The notes under the pieces were generated by a model. The model saw nothing but the letters and a program-made list of their open reading frames with translations, was not told where the DNA came from and made no database searches. DNA of 64,000 bases from Microbulbifer sp. YPW16. Lineage in GTDB: Bacteria > Pseudomonadota > Gammaproteobacteria > Pseudomonadales > Cellvibrionaceae. Positions 1 through 8,604 of the stretch are shown piece after piece (the first letter of the stretch is position 1; the number at the start of each line of letters is the position of its first letter). The stretch covers positions 1,596,501-1,660,500 of the forward strand of contig NZ_CP089928.1 in the NCBI RefSeq assembly GCF_021290385.1, given 5' to 3'. Both the position numbers and the translations under genes were made by a program.

Positions 1-180
1 CGCTGCGATACGCTACCCGGAGCACTGTCCATGACCCATATCAGCCTCGGTTCAGCACTGGCCTACCTGGATTTCCGGCACCCGGATATTTCCTGGCGGG
101 CCGACTTTCCCCGGCTGGCCCGCCTATCCGAACAACTGGAAGCGCGCCCATCGTTTGCGGACACCCTGCTGCGGGACTGA
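1..180 (+). CDS. Glutathione S-transferase family protein, C-terminal end (cut by window start)
   Basis: The first 180 bases form an open frame in phase 1 ending at TGA 178-180. It encodes 59 residues, including HISLGSALAYLDFRHPDISW and a terminal ARPSFADTLLRD. An all-helical end with a 'GDALAYLDFR-like' segment followed by 'RPSF..T' is typical of the C-terminal domain of cytosolic glutathione S-transferases. The N-terminal thioredoxin fold and catalytic residue lie outside the window, so substrate and class cannot be judged. It converges on the minus-strand membrane protein that ends at 209, leaving only 28 bases between them with no clear terminator. Confidence 0.72.
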   Translation, partial: RCDTLPGALSMTHISLGSALAYLDFRHPDISWRADFPRLARLSEQLEARPSFADTLLRD

Positions 181-208
181 GCACAACTGGCCTTGCCCTG
201 CCCCGGTG

Positions 209-868
209 TCAGCTCCAGGCCATCAGCGCAGCGATCACCGCCGCCACCAGCAATGCCACCGCCCAGATAAGATCGAAGTTAACCCAGCGTTGGCGCAGGA
301 TGGCGAGCCCGAACCTACGGTAGACAATCCACGCCGTCGCCCCCATCACCAGCAACATCGCACCAGTGTGCAGCGCCACCGCTCCCAGCATCACCAGCCC
401 GCCGGAGGTTCCATCTCCAGCATGACCCGCATGGCCTGCATGGGCACCCTCCATACTTCCGGCCACCCCCAAAAGTGCCGGCACTACCATCAGCCCGGCA
501 CCATGGGCTGTGGCCATCAGGAAAGACCACAGGAACAGGTCGCGGGCCCCGACCTTCATTCCCACCCAGCGTGGGTGACGGTAATAATTGAACAGTTTGT
601 AGAGGCCAAAGAGCAACAGCATCCCGGCAGTGATCCACTGCAGTGCCGTCAGCGAGACTACCTGCAACCCCAGCAGCACCAGCACCACTGCCAGGCAGAT
701 CGCCAGGGCGTGACCGGCAGCAATGGGCAGGAGTGACAGCCAGATCACCCGCTCGCGCTGCTGCTGCAGGCCCAGCGACAGGGCAAATAGCCAGCCCATC
801 CCCGGGTTGAGGCCGTGAAAGGCACCGAACCCGAGCATTGCCAGCCAGGGCCCCAGTGGCCCTAACAT
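209..868 (-). CDS. Polytopic membrane protein with His-rich loop, partner of methanethiol oxidase
   Basis: A 219-residue integral membrane protein with about six hydrophobic segments. It begins MLGPLGPWLAMLGFG and has an early HGLNPGMGW motif followed by AAGHALAI. A cytoplasmic or periplasmic loop contains GAHAGHAGHAGDG, which could bind metal. The overall look recalls small NicO/UreH/HupE-type permeases, but I cannot assign it to a named family with certainty. The start at 868 was chosen because it lies 19 bases after the stop of the upstream selenium-binding protein gene; a longer frame would run into that gene. The two are probably co-transcribed. If the upstream enzyme is a metal-dependent methanethiol oxidase, metal or sulfur-compound transport is a reasonable role for this protein; that is inference. 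Confidence 0.72.
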   Translation of the reverse strand: MLGPLGPWLAMLGFGAFHGLNPGMGWLFALSLGLQQQRERVIWLSLLPIAAGHALAICLAVVLVLLGLQVVSLTALQWITAGMLLLFGLYKLFNYYRHPRWVGMKVGARDLFLWSFLMATAHGAGLMVVPALLGVAGSMEGAHAGHAGHAGDGTSGGLVMLGAVALHTGAMLLVMGATAWIVYRRFGLAILRQRWVNFDLIWAVALLVAAVIAALMAWS

Positions 869-887
869 GTCCTGTACCACGCGATCA

Positions 888-2282
888 TCAGGGGTAGCAG
901 AATGAATCGGTGGAGGCGTCCCCGCCCTCCAGCCGCACCTGGTGCACCCGGGTTTCCCCGAAATCCACAAAGAAGTCCGGGTCCAGCTGGATGCCACCAT
1001 CGGGGTCTACATCCACCTTCACCATCCAGCCGCCCATCCGGTCCGGGTAAAACTGGTCGTCCCAGGTGCTGTAAAGGGAATTGGTGAAGTAGACCCGTCG
1101 ACCGTCACGGCTGATCTCCACCATCTGCGGCCCGCCCAGGAGAGGGTCCGCGGACTTCGGGTGCGGGGCCTTGTTGACGATACCGCCAATAGCCACCTTG
1201 CCGGCCAGCTTCGGTTTGAAGGGATCAGAGACATCATACTGGTGCAGCTCGCCGGTCCCCCAGCAGGAGACATACAGGAAGCGGTCATCCAGGGACAGGT
1301 CAATATCGCTCACCAGTGGGGGAACGGCACCGAAGTCCTTCAGGGCGGGGGGCAGGTCATCCGCATCGGCGGGTTCCGGCGGGATGGTGATCACCTTGTC
1401 CATTTGCCAGGTGCCGCCTTTCTGGTGCCAGAGCCAGATGGATGCGGACAGGTCCTCGGTGCTCACCACCACCCCGGCGAAACCATAGGTCTTGCGGGGA
1501 TCGTGCGCGGGGCGTAACTCCAGCACCATCTGGTGCTGCTTGCCCAGGTCAATGGTCTGGCTGAGCTTGCGTTTGCGCAGGTCCCAGAAGTGAATACGGT
1601 GGCCGTACTTCTGTCCCAGCAGTTCCTCGGGTACCAGCCCGTTCTCGAACTGGCGCGGCGTGCCCCACTCGCTGGTCACCATGACGTCCTGTGCCAGGTG
1701 CCACCAGAAATCGTAGGCCAGCGACTGGTCACCACGATCGAGCTCCCAGGGGCCAATCACCTCGAAGCTGAAATGGTCCAGCAGGAAAATACCACCCGGG
1801 CCCTCATCACCGTTGGCGGACCCCATGGCACTGACATAAATGGCGTCCGGGCCACAGTGCACGGTATGGGGCCGGCTGTAACCAGACTTGGCCATCATTT
1901 CCTCCGGCTCGATCACCTTGGTGATCCGTGGCCGGCGGGGGTCGGGTTTGGTATCGATGATATACAGGCGGGAACTGCGAATTCCCGGTACCACCAGGTA
2001 GCGCCGCTCCAGGTGCGGGTGCGGTGCGTAGGGACACAGGGCGGAGCTGCAGGCATTCCAGCCGAAGTGGTGCAGCTCATCATCCAGGTGCGGCAGGTCC
2101 AGGGCATGGACCACCTCGCCATAACTGGACGAGTGCGGGTCCAGGTCCACCACCCGGATGCCATCGGGCTGGTCATTGCGGCCGGTATTCAGCGCCGCCA
2201 CGTAGGCGTGCCGTTCCGGTGGCGCCTGCATCGCCATTTTGGCGGAGGGGTAGAAGGAGGGATCGGGTTTCCAGAGCGCCAT
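888..2282 (-). CDS. Selenium-binding protein SBP56 / methanethiol oxidase
   Basis: A 464-residue protein that matches the SELENBP1/MtoX family along its whole length: HHFGWNACSSALC near residue 80, SGYSRPHTVHCGPDAIYVSA, YDFWWHLAQDVMVTSEWGTP, GKQHQMVLELRPAHDP, SDIDLSLDDRFLYVSCWGTG and GGPQMVEISRDGRRVYFTNS. Bacterial members oxidise methanethiol to formaldehyde, hydrogen sulfide and hydrogen peroxide, a step in dimethylsulfide breakdown. The HxxW and conserved His/Glu metal ligands of the propeller can be seen. No signal peptide is apparent, whereas the characterised Hyphomicrobium enzyme is periplasmic. The start at 2282 has GAGGAA seven bases upstream; an ATG 24 bases further up lacks a ribosome site. 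It leads the 209-868 membrane gene. Confidence 0.93.
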   Translation of the reverse strand: MALWKPDPSFYPSAKMAMQAPPERHAYVAALNTGRNDQPDGIRVVDLDPHSSSYGEVVHALDLPHLDDELHHFGWNACSSALCPYAPHPHLERRYLVVPGIRSSRLYIIDTKPDPRRPRITKVIEPEEMMAKSGYSRPHTVHCGPDAIYVSAMGSANGDEGPGGIFLLDHFSFEVIGPWELDRGDQSLAYDFWWHLAQDVMVTSEWGTPRQFENGLVPEELLGQKYGHRIHFWDLRKRKLSQTIDLGKQHQMVLELRPAHDPRKTYGFAGVVVSTEDLSASIWLWHQKGGTWQMDKVITIPPEPADADDLPPALKDFGAVPPLVSDIDLSLDDRFLYVSCWGTGELHQYDVSDPFKPKLAGKVAIGGIVNKAPHPKSADPLLGGPQMVEISRDGRRVYFTNSLYSTWDDQFYPDRMGGWMVKVDVDPDGGIQLDPDFFVDFGETRVHQVRLEGGDASTDSFCYP

Positions 2283-2439
2283 GCTGCATTTCCTCTTTAT
2301 TGTCATCCGTATGGAAAACTGCGAGGACTGCAGTATAGGAATTCAGCGCGCCCCCAGAGGCCAACTTCTCGCCGACAGGCGCCTTCTGGCACTTTATTTT
2401 CAATGGCAGGGACAGACCCGTAAAAGACCGCGCCAGAAT

Positions 2440-2465
2440 AAAAAAAGGCGGGGCAAAGCCCCGCC
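2440..2465 (-). terminator. Intrinsic terminator of protease cassette 1
   Basis: A perfect 8-bp stem GGCGGGGC/GCCCCGCC with an AAA loop at 2447-2465. On the minus strand it is followed by a run of seven T (2446-2440). It sits 27 bases beyond the stop of the cassette 1 protease gene, separating it from the selenium-binding protein gene. Confidence 0.92.
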
Positions 2466-2491
2466 CTGGTGTAGGGAAAATATAGCGGTTG

Positions 2492-4936
2492 TTATTGGTC
2501 TATAAACTCGCAGCGGCCCACTTCGGCACCCGCGGCCACCGCCTCACGGAGCCCGCCGGGGAAACCAACCTGCTGGGAAACGCCACTGTTACAGACGTAG
2601 GCCTGGTCCAGGTCGATTTTCCAGGAAAACTGTATGCCGGCCAGGCCACCCATGATTTCAGTGCCAGAGGCGCTGATGGAAATCGGGTTGTTCATCGGCA
2701 GGGAATCCATTTCCACTACGCCCTGCTTCCTCAGGAAGTCAGCGAGCTGCATCCAGCCAATTCCCTCGACCCAGAGCCCGCCTGCCAGGCCCATACGAAA
2801 GCTTCCTGCACGACCGATAGCGACACGGCCGTCATCGCTCATATCAGAAACGCTTAGCGGCACCGGCCCCACAGCGTCGGTGATCTCCTCCTCGCTCAGC
2901 ACGTCACAGTAGTTCAGCCCGAAGAAGTAGAACGGCATATCCTCGCACCAGCGCAGGGAGCCGATATTGGTCACTGCGTCCGGGCTGGTTCCCTTGCTTG
3001 CATCCCATAGCTTCACACCATCAGCAGTTGTCAGGGCAACCCTGCGGCCGTCATAACTGGATGCGTACGCATCCCGTGCACCAAACGCATCGTGCAGCCT
3101 GATGATCGGGCCGTCGTTTACCCAGGCCACGGCACGCTGGTGGCTGTCGAGGCCCAGGACCACTTCACCATTACCGGAGATACCCTGTGCGCGGATAAAC
3201 TGGGTCCTGCCCCAGTCGATACTGGAGGTATCCAGCTCGCGCATGCCGCCCTTCCTGTCCCAGATAAAGGGCACGATTTCACCGGTGAATGAGCGCTGGC
3301 AGAAGCCATCTCCGTCGACGTCCTTGTAGGCGAGCCCCACCGCGGTTTCCCCCTTGTCATCCATGGCCCAACCGCTGACCGCTGCCACGCCGGTCTGGGA
3401 GCCACCACCACAGCTGTTGCCGTTCAGGTCACCGAGACGGGTAATCCCCTGCTCCGACCAGATGGCTGCTTCCTGGATGCCATTACCGGTAAAGTCCTTC
3501 TGTACCAGCATCTTCTGGCCGTTGCGGTCCAGGGCGCCGTTGGCCGGGACAATATCCGCGGGCAGGACCTTGAAGCCTTTATCCTCATCCCACAGGAAAG
3601 CTGTCTGGCCCGCCAGGCCCGCACCCTTCTTACCGTTCTTGGCCATATCCAGCACAAAGGCCGATACAATCGGGGTCACCTGGACACCTTTCTGGTAACC
3701 GTTGAAGTAGAAATCCGCTTCACGGGTGACACCGGCTTCCGCGACTATCGGGGTCGCGTCACAGGCTGCATCCTGGAGCGGGTCGGTACCTTCTGACTCG
3801 TTCCAGTACTCCTGCTGGGACAGCAGCCTGGTACGTGCGGTCGGGTAGCCACCGCTATTGATTTGTTCCAGGTACAGGACATATTCCTGCCCCGGGGTCA
3901 GGTTGCGGATGGTGAACCGGCCATCCGGGCCCACCTTGCCCTGGGTGGCGGAACCAGTCATATCGGATACCGCATCAAACAGCGGATTGTCGACATTGCG
4001 GGCAATCACGTTGATACCACTGTACTCGGTCTTACCATCCTTCAGGCGCAACACACCGCTGATGGTGCCCGTGCTTGAAGCGTAATCAGCTGTCGGGTAA
4101 ATGTTCGAAATCGCCGCCACGTCGTCCGGGTGCTCGATAGTGCTCTGCTCGGCACCGGCGCGGCCACTGTGGTTGATAAACGGGAACATGGTCTCGATGA
4201 TTGCCGGGTCCGCGTTGTTCGCATTCGCATAAGCGGGATAATCCCAGCGATGCACAGGATCGACATCGCATCCCGGGACCCCGGGGTAGTTGGGGCTGTA
4301 GGTATAGCTCTGGTATGCCAGCTGGCCATTAACCTGCGAGTGGGACAGGTTGATCGCATGGCCGAATTCATGGGTAAAGACACCGGCCACGTTGTTGCCA
4401 TCCACATCGGTGTCCCAGACATTCCAGCCGTTCATTACCGCGGTGGCCTCAATGATAGTGCCATTGCCATCTGTCCATTCAGGGAACGCAATGCCGAGCA
4501 CCGCTTCCTTAGGCACCCCGAAAAAATCCTCCAGGATGGAGCCATCGGTATCGTACAGCACCCAGAAACCATAGCCGTTTTCTTTGGTATAGATTTCTGC
4601 CGCATTTTCACCGGTAACGTCATCAATACCGGCCATCTGCTCGATGGTCCCGGTAATTTCTGCGGCGAAGGTGGATGTCGGCACGTCACTCCAGTTCCTG
4701 AACGCATGAGCAGTAATTTCGTTGGCCCGGTCGATGGTAATAAACGGGGTTTCTGCATCGTAGTCGAAGGTAAACGCTTCACCACCATCGGTATATACCG
4801 GGATAGGTCCCTTACTGGTATCCCATTTCAGTGGCTGGGGGTTTTGCCCATCCGTCGTATAAAGCGGACCGGCCGCGTGCACAGAAGTAGCGGCAACTGC
4901 CAGGCCGACGGCGAGGGTCAGGTTGTTAAGTTTCAT
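2492..4936 (-). CDS. Secreted metzincin-like zinc metalloprotease, cassette 1
   Basis: An 814-residue exported protein with a signal peptide of about 22 residues (MKLNNLTLAV..VHA). The catalytic site is HEFGHAINLSH at residues 189-199, a metzincin-type HExxHxxNxxH with Asn where Gly is usual. IIETMFPF around Met250 is a likely Met-turn. Residues from about 290 to 390 look like a carboxypeptidase-regulatory/Ig-type beta domain (DGRFTIRNLTPGQEYVLYLEQ). The C-terminal half (420-800) contains repeated segments such as AFLWDEDKGFKVLP, VPFIWDRKGGMREL and GLWVEGIGWMQL, resembling HAF-type extracellular repeats or a beta-propeller. The start overlaps the stop of the small partner gene by one base (TAATG), so translation is probably coupled. 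It is a close full-length paralogue of the protein at 6163-8604. Substrate unknown. Confidence 0.88.
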   Translation of the reverse strand: MKLNNLTLAVGLAVAATSVHAAGPLYTTDGQNPQPLKWDTSKGPIPVYTDGGEAFTFDYDAETPFITIDRANEITAHAFRNWSDVPTSTFAAEITGTIEQMAGIDDVTGENAAEIYTKENGYGFWVLYDTDGSILEDFFGVPKEAVLGIAFPEWTDGNGTIIEATAVMNGWNVWDTDVDGNNVAGVFTHEFGHAINLSHSQVNGQLAYQSYTYSPNYPGVPGCDVDPVHRWDYPAYANANNADPAIIETMFPFINHSGRAGAEQSTIEHPDDVAAISNIYPTADYASSTGTISGVLRLKDGKTEYSGINVIARNVDNPLFDAVSDMTGSATQGKVGPDGRFTIRNLTPGQEYVLYLEQINSGGYPTARTRLLSQQEYWNESEGTDPLQDAACDATPIVAEAGVTREADFYFNGYQKGVQVTPIVSAFVLDMAKNGKKGAGLAGQTAFLWDEDKGFKVLPADIVPANGALDRNGQKMLVQKDFTGNGIQEAAIWSEQGITRLGDLNGNSCGGGSQTGVAAVSGWAMDDKGETAVGLAYKDVDGDGFCQRSFTGEIVPFIWDRKGGMRELDTSSIDWGRTQFIRAQGISGNGEVVLGLDSHQRAVAWVNDGPIIRLHDAFGARDAYASSYDGRRVALTTADGVKLWDASKGTSPDAVTNIGSLRWCEDMPFYFFGLNYCDVLSEEEITDAVGPVPLSVSDMSDDGRVAIGRAGSFRMGLAGGLWVEGIGWMQLADFLRKQGVVEMDSLPMNNPISISASGTEIMGGLAGIQFSWKIDLDQAYVCNSGVSQQVGFPGGLREAVAAGAEVGRCEFIDQ

Positions 4937-5577
4937 TATTTCATGTCTCCCTTGCCAATCCAGTTTTCCGAAACCGCCCGACCCACCAGGTCAATAAACT
5001 GGCCGGCATCCACGGCACCGGCGGTGGTCAGCATGCTCTGCTGCTCCGGGCTCAGGAGCTGCTGGTTGATTTCCACATCCTCAAACAGGCCTGCATTATT
5101 GAACTGGTTGCTCAACTTGCCGTTCATGACACTGAACTTACCCTGCGCCATGCCAGCCGTCGTCTGCAGTCCGGTGCGACCGGCCTTTTCATGCATAAAG
5201 GCGATCACATATTCGCCCTCATTCCAGCGCGGAAAACCCTCGGGAGAAATCGCCAGCATCTTGTGGCCATTGGCTGCGGTGTGCGGCTCGAGGAGGCCGA
5301 ACTGCCGGAAGGTGTATTCACTGCCCTCTTTCACTTTGCCCTTGGCATCACTGCCGACCTGGATCGTAACTTCGGTATAGGGAATGCCCGCCGCATCAAT
5401 ACCGTCAGAAACGCTCATGACAGTGCCGGCAACAATTGATTCAGAACTGGTTATCAACTGGGTCAGGTTTTGGGTTTTAAGCTTCATGGCACTGGCTACC
5501 GGCGCAACCAGCGTCACCACAAGCATGGCGATCAGTGCAGCAACTGGCTTGCGACACTGTTGGAGTTTCCCAATCAT
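4936..5577 (-). CDS. Small secreted partner protein of metalloprotease, cassette 1
   Basis: A 213-residue protein with a signal peptide (MIGKLQQCRK..PVASA, about 30 residues). The mature part starts KLKTQNLTQLITSSESIVAG and contains IPYTEVTIQVGSDAKG and YTFRQFGLLEP. This resembles the 'sites-of-secretion, is it a V-x-G-x-V' beta-domain proteins often encoded beside matrixin-like proteases, but I know of no defined function. It overlaps the protease gene by one base (TAATG) and has AAGGAA six bases before its ATG. By eye it differs from its paralogue at 8604-9245 at about 23 of 213 positions with no gaps, the signal peptide being the most diverged part. An inhibitor, chaperone or co-substrate-binding role is possible but untested. 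Confidence 0.82.
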   Translation of the reverse strand: MIGKLQQCRKPVAALIAMLVVTLVAPVASAMKLKTQNLTQLITSSESIVAGTVMSVSDGIDAAGIPYTEVTIQVGSDAKGKVKEGSEYTFRQFGLLEPHTAANGHKMLAISPEGFPRWNEGEYVIAFMHEKAGRTGLQTTAGMAQGKFSVMNGKLSNQFNNAGLFEDVEINQQLLSPEQQSMLTTAGAVDAGQFIDLVGRAVSENWIGKGDMK

Positions 5578-5660
5578 ATTTGATTCCTTATTTTAAATTG
5601 GACACATCTCCAGCAGACAACCTGGATCAATCGACAATAAAAATATGGATTCCGGGCCTG

Positions 5661-5679
5661 TATAGGGGAATCCCCTATA
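5661..5679. promoter_or_regulatory. Candidate response-regulator operator upstream of cassette 1
   Basis: The palindrome TATAGGGGAATCCCCTATA has perfect 8-base arms around AAT and lies 84-102 bases upstream of the cassette 1 start. A further half-site (CCCCCTATA) follows at 5681-5689. The same architecture, TATCGGGGTTTCCCCGATA, occurs at almost the same distance before cassette 2. Binding by the NarL-type regulator encoded at 9467-10144 is inferred from location and symmetry. Confidence 0.65.
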
Positions 5680-5832
5680 TCCCCCTATACGGGAAGCCCA
5701 TCATGAAACGCCTGCATACTACACCGCAGAATTGTCGCGTCTTTCATTAAAGCGAGCCCCTTCAGGCACATTACTGGCCATCAACGGCATATGCAGGAAA
5801 CCGACGGCGAGGAGGGGACAGTTGCACCAGGC

Positions 5833-5859
5833 AAAAAAAAGGCGGGGACAAGCCCCGCC
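5833..5859 (-). terminator. Orphan minus-strand terminator
   Basis: Stem GGCGGGG/CCCCGCC (5841-5847 with 5853-5859, loop ACAAG) followed on the minus strand by eight T (5840-5833). No recognised gene ends here; the cassette 2 terminator is already at 6117-6140. It could end a small RNA starting near the palindrome at 6057-6071. Confidence 0.8.
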
Positions 5860-6056
5860 ATCAATGCCTCAAGGGAATCACTGAACTGTATATTCACATC
5901 GATCAATTTTTTTCAGGAGACATGGTGCCCTGATGCAGCCTTGGGGTACCGCAGGCCCTGCCCACCCAGTTTTTGATCGTGAACTACCTTCAGCCGATTC
6001 AGATCGGTTGATCCAAATACGGTTATAAGGTTACGGCGTTCAGCCGAGACAATACA

Positions 6057-6071
6057 TAGGGGAATCCCCTA
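6057..6071. promoter_or_regulatory. Third copy of the GGGG-N3-CCCC palindrome (orphan)
   Basis: TAGGGGAATCCCCTA, identical in core to the site in front of cassette 1, but located about 480 bases upstream of that gene and just beyond the cassette 2 terminator. The nearest downstream feature on the minus strand is the orphan terminator at 5833-5859. Confidence 0.55.
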
Positions 6072-6116
6072 AATTGACAGTCTCCCCGAACTCACAGGGA
6101 CAAAGCTAAAAAAAGC

Positions 6117-6140
6117 AAAAAAGCGGGGCAAAGCCCCGCT
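6117..6140 (-). terminator. Intrinsic terminator of protease cassette 2
   Basis: Stem AGCGGGGC/GCCCCGCT with AAA loop (6122-6140), followed on the minus strand by a T run. It is the counterpart of the terminator after cassette 1, with the same core and loop, showing that the duplicated unit includes its terminator. Confidence 0.9.
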
Positions 6141-6162
6141 AAATCAAAGAGAGGAATAGTTA

Positions 6163-8604
6163 TTATTGTTCCAGGAACTCACAGCGGCCAACTTCCGCAC
6201 CACCGGCAACTGCCTCACGCAGCCCACCGGGGAAACCGACCTGCTCAGAGACACCGTTTTCGCAAACATATACCTGGTCCAGGTCGACCTTCCAGGAGAA
6301 GGAGATGCCCGCAAGGCCACCGACAATTTCAGTACCGGAGGCGCTGATGGAGAGCGGGTTATCGAGTGGCAACTGGTCCATCTCAACCACGCCCTGTTTC
6401 TTCAGGAAGTCGGCGAAGTGCATCCAGCCAATGCCCTCGACCCACATACCGCCGGCAAGCCCCATACGCCAGTTGCCGGCGCGACCGATGGCGACACTGC
6501 CGTCATCGCTCATGTCGAAGACAGTCAGCGGGATTGGGCCTGCCGCCTCAGTGATCTCCTCCTCGGTCAGTAACTGGCAGTAGTTGTAACCGAAGTAGTA
6601 GAACGGCATATCCTCACACCAGCGCAGGGAGCCAATATTGGTGAGGGCATCCACACCGGTGCCTTTGGCCGGGTTCCAGAGCTGCACTCCGTCTCTGGTT
6701 GCGAGCGCCACCTTGCTGCCGTCGTAGCTGCTGGCATAGGCCTCGTAGGCCCCGAAAGCACCGTGCAAGTCGATCATGGCACCATCATTCACCCAGGCAA
6801 CTGCCTTGAAATGCGTATTCGAGCCCAGCACTACTTCGCCATTGCCCGAGATACCATGGGCACGGATAAACTGGGTGCGATCCCAGTCGATGCCGTCGGT
6901 GTCCAGCTCGCGCATGCCACCGGTCTTGTCCCAGATAAAGGGTACAATCTCACCACTGAAGGAGGTCTGGCAATTGCCGTCGCCATCAATATCCTTGTAG
7001 GCAATGCCCACAGCCGTGTCACCCTTGTCGTCCAACGCCCAGCCGCTGGTAGCGGTTGAACCGGTGACTGAGCTACCGCCGCAGCTGTTGTCATTCAGGT
7101 CGCCCAGCGGCGTGACGCCGTTTTCAGACCAGATAGCGGCTTCCTGGATACCGTTGCCAGTAAAGTCTTTCTGTACCAGCATCTTCTGGCCATTGCGGTT
7201 CAGGGCACCGTTGGCCGGCACGAATTCCGGCGGCAGGACCTTGAAGCCCTTTTTCTCGTCCCACATGAATGCCGTTCTGCCCGCGACGCCGGCAGCGCGC
7301 TTGCCACCCTTGGCCATATCCATCACAAAGGCCTGAACCAGCGGGGTCACCTGCACGCCCTTGTCAAAGCCGTTGAAATAGAAATCGGCCTCCTTGGTCA
7401 CACCGGCTTCCGCCTGGATCGGGGTCGCGTCACAGGCGTTGTCTACCAGGGGATCGCTGCTTTCTGACGCGTTCCAGTACTCGGCCTGGGACAGCAGGCG
7501 AGTGCGCATGGTCGGGTAGCCACCCGAGTCGATCTGCTCGAGATACAGTACGTATTCCTCGCCCGGAGTCAGGTTACGGATGGTGAAGCGGCCGTCGGGG
7601 CCCACCTTGCCCTGGGTGGCCGAACCGGTCATGTCGGAAACCGCATCGTAGAGCGGGTTGTCCACATTACGGGCGATGACGTTGATACCGCTGTACTCGG
7701 TCTTGCCATCCTTGAGGCGCAGCACGCCGGTAATGGAGCCGGTGGTGGAGGCGTAATCGGCGCTCGGGTACAGATTGGAAATAGCCGCGACATCATCCGG
7801 GTGCTCGATAGTGCTCTGCTCGGCCCCCGCCCGGCCACTGTGGTTAATAAACGGGAACATCGTCTCGATGATGTCCGGGCTGGCATTATTGGCCCCAAAC
7901 GCCTCTGGATAATCCCAGCGATGGATCGGCTCCACGTCGCAGCCTGCCACGCCCGGGTAGTTGGGGCTGTAGGTATAGCTCTGGTATGCGAGCTGGCCAT
8001 TAACCTGAGTGTGGGACAGATTGATCGCATGGCCGAATTCGTGAGTAAACACACCGGCCACGTTGTTGCCCTCAGTATCGGTGTCCCAGACATTCCAGCC
8101 GTTCATTACCGCAGTCGCCTCGATGATGGTGCCGTTGCCATCGGTCCACTCGGGGAAAGCAATGCCCAATACCGCTTCTTTCGGTACGCCGAAGAAGTCT
8201 TCCAGGATGGAGCCGTCAGTGTCGTACAGGACCCAGAAGCCGTAGCCGTTTTCTTTGGTGTAAATTTCGGTGGCGGTCTCGCCGGTCACGTCGGCAATGC
8301 CCAGCTTTTCCTCGATGGTGCCGGCAATCTCGGCGGAGAAAGTGGAGGTGGGCACGTCGCTCCAGTTCGCAAAGGCGTGGGCCGTGATTTCATTGGCACG
8401 GTCGATGCTGAGGAATGTCGAGCCATCGTAGCCCACGGTAAAGGCCTCACCTCCATCGGTGTAGACCGGGATAGGGCCCTTGCTGGTGTCCCACTTGAGC
8501 GGTTGCGGATTTTCCCCATCGGTGGTGTACAGGGGACCGGCGGCCTGTGCCGACACAGCAGCCACGGTCAGGCCAATGGCGAGAGTAAGCTTGTTCAGTT
8601 TCAT
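6163..8604 (-). CDS. Secreted metzincin-like zinc metalloprotease, cassette 2
   Basis: An 813-residue exported protease, collinear with the one at 2492-4936. It has a signal peptide of about 22 residues, HEFGHAINLSH at 188-198 and the putative Met-turn IIETMF at Met249. The same C-terminal propeller-like segments (AFMWDEKKGFKVLP, VPFIWDKTGGMREL, GMWVEGIGWMHF) and an almost identical end (GGAEVGRCEFLEQ) are present. Most substitutions are conservative and the catalytic region is intact, so both copies look functional. The gene begins one base inside the stop of its small partner (TAATG). Cysteines are sparse but conserved between copies, for example GSLRWCEDMPF, which suggests disulfides in an extracellular enzyme. 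Being next to the regulator genes, this copy is probably the older or primary one; that is a guess. Confidence 0.88.
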   Translation of the reverse strand: MKLNKLTLAIGLTVAAVSAQAAGPLYTTDGENPQPLKWDTSKGPIPVYTDGGEAFTVGYDGSTFLSIDRANEITAHAFANWSDVPTSTFSAEIAGTIEEKLGIADVTGETATEIYTKENGYGFWVLYDTDGSILEDFFGVPKEAVLGIAFPEWTDGNGTIIEATAVMNGWNVWDTDTEGNNVAGVFTHEFGHAINLSHTQVNGQLAYQSYTYSPNYPGVAGCDVEPIHRWDYPEAFGANNASPDIIETMFPFINHSGRAGAEQSTIEHPDDVAAISNLYPSADYASTTGSITGVLRLKDGKTEYSGINVIARNVDNPLYDAVSDMTGSATQGKVGPDGRFTIRNLTPGEEYVLYLEQIDSGGYPTMRTRLLSQAEYWNASESSDPLVDNACDATPIQAEAGVTKEADFYFNGFDKGVQVTPLVQAFVMDMAKGGKRAAGVAGRTAFMWDEKKGFKVLPPEFVPANGALNRNGQKMLVQKDFTGNGIQEAAIWSENGVTPLGDLNDNSCGGSSVTGSTATSGWALDDKGDTAVGIAYKDIDGDGNCQTSFSGEIVPFIWDKTGGMRELDTDGIDWDRTQFIRAHGISGNGEVVLGSNTHFKAVAWVNDGAMIDLHGAFGAYEAYASSYDGSKVALATRDGVQLWNPAKGTGVDALTNIGSLRWCEDMPFYYFGYNYCQLLTEEEITEAAGPIPLTVFDMSDDGSVAIGRAGNWRMGLAGGMWVEGIGWMHFADFLKKQGVVEMDQLPLDNPLSISASGTEIVGGLAGISFSWKVDLDQVYVCENGVSEQVGFPGGLREAVAGGAEVGRCEFLEQ

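Larger units (their letters stand above)
5578..6162. other. Intergenic region between the two protease cassettes
   Basis: This 585-base stretch has no convincing open frame on either strand. It holds the cassette 1 promoter region with its palindrome (5661-5679), a minus-strand terminator (5833-5859), a second palindrome (6057-6071) and the cassette 2 terminator (6117-6140). The order palindrome, about 200 bases, terminator suggests a short orphan transcription unit or the remains of a deleted cassette. Confidence 0.6.

Noticed and set aside
940..960. A GGG-TTT-CCCC run resembling the cassette operator
   Set aside because: It lies inside the selenium-binding protein coding region, is not symmetric beyond three bases and is not in a promoter position. 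A similar run near 53516 is also asymmetric and far from the regulator.
4130..5380. A 416-codon open frame on the plus strand across cassette 1, and a matching one at 7801-9048 in cassette 2
   Set aside because: Both are mirror frames opposite the protease and partner genes, kept open by high GC. They lack ribosome sites and known domains, and appear twice only because the locus is duplicated.
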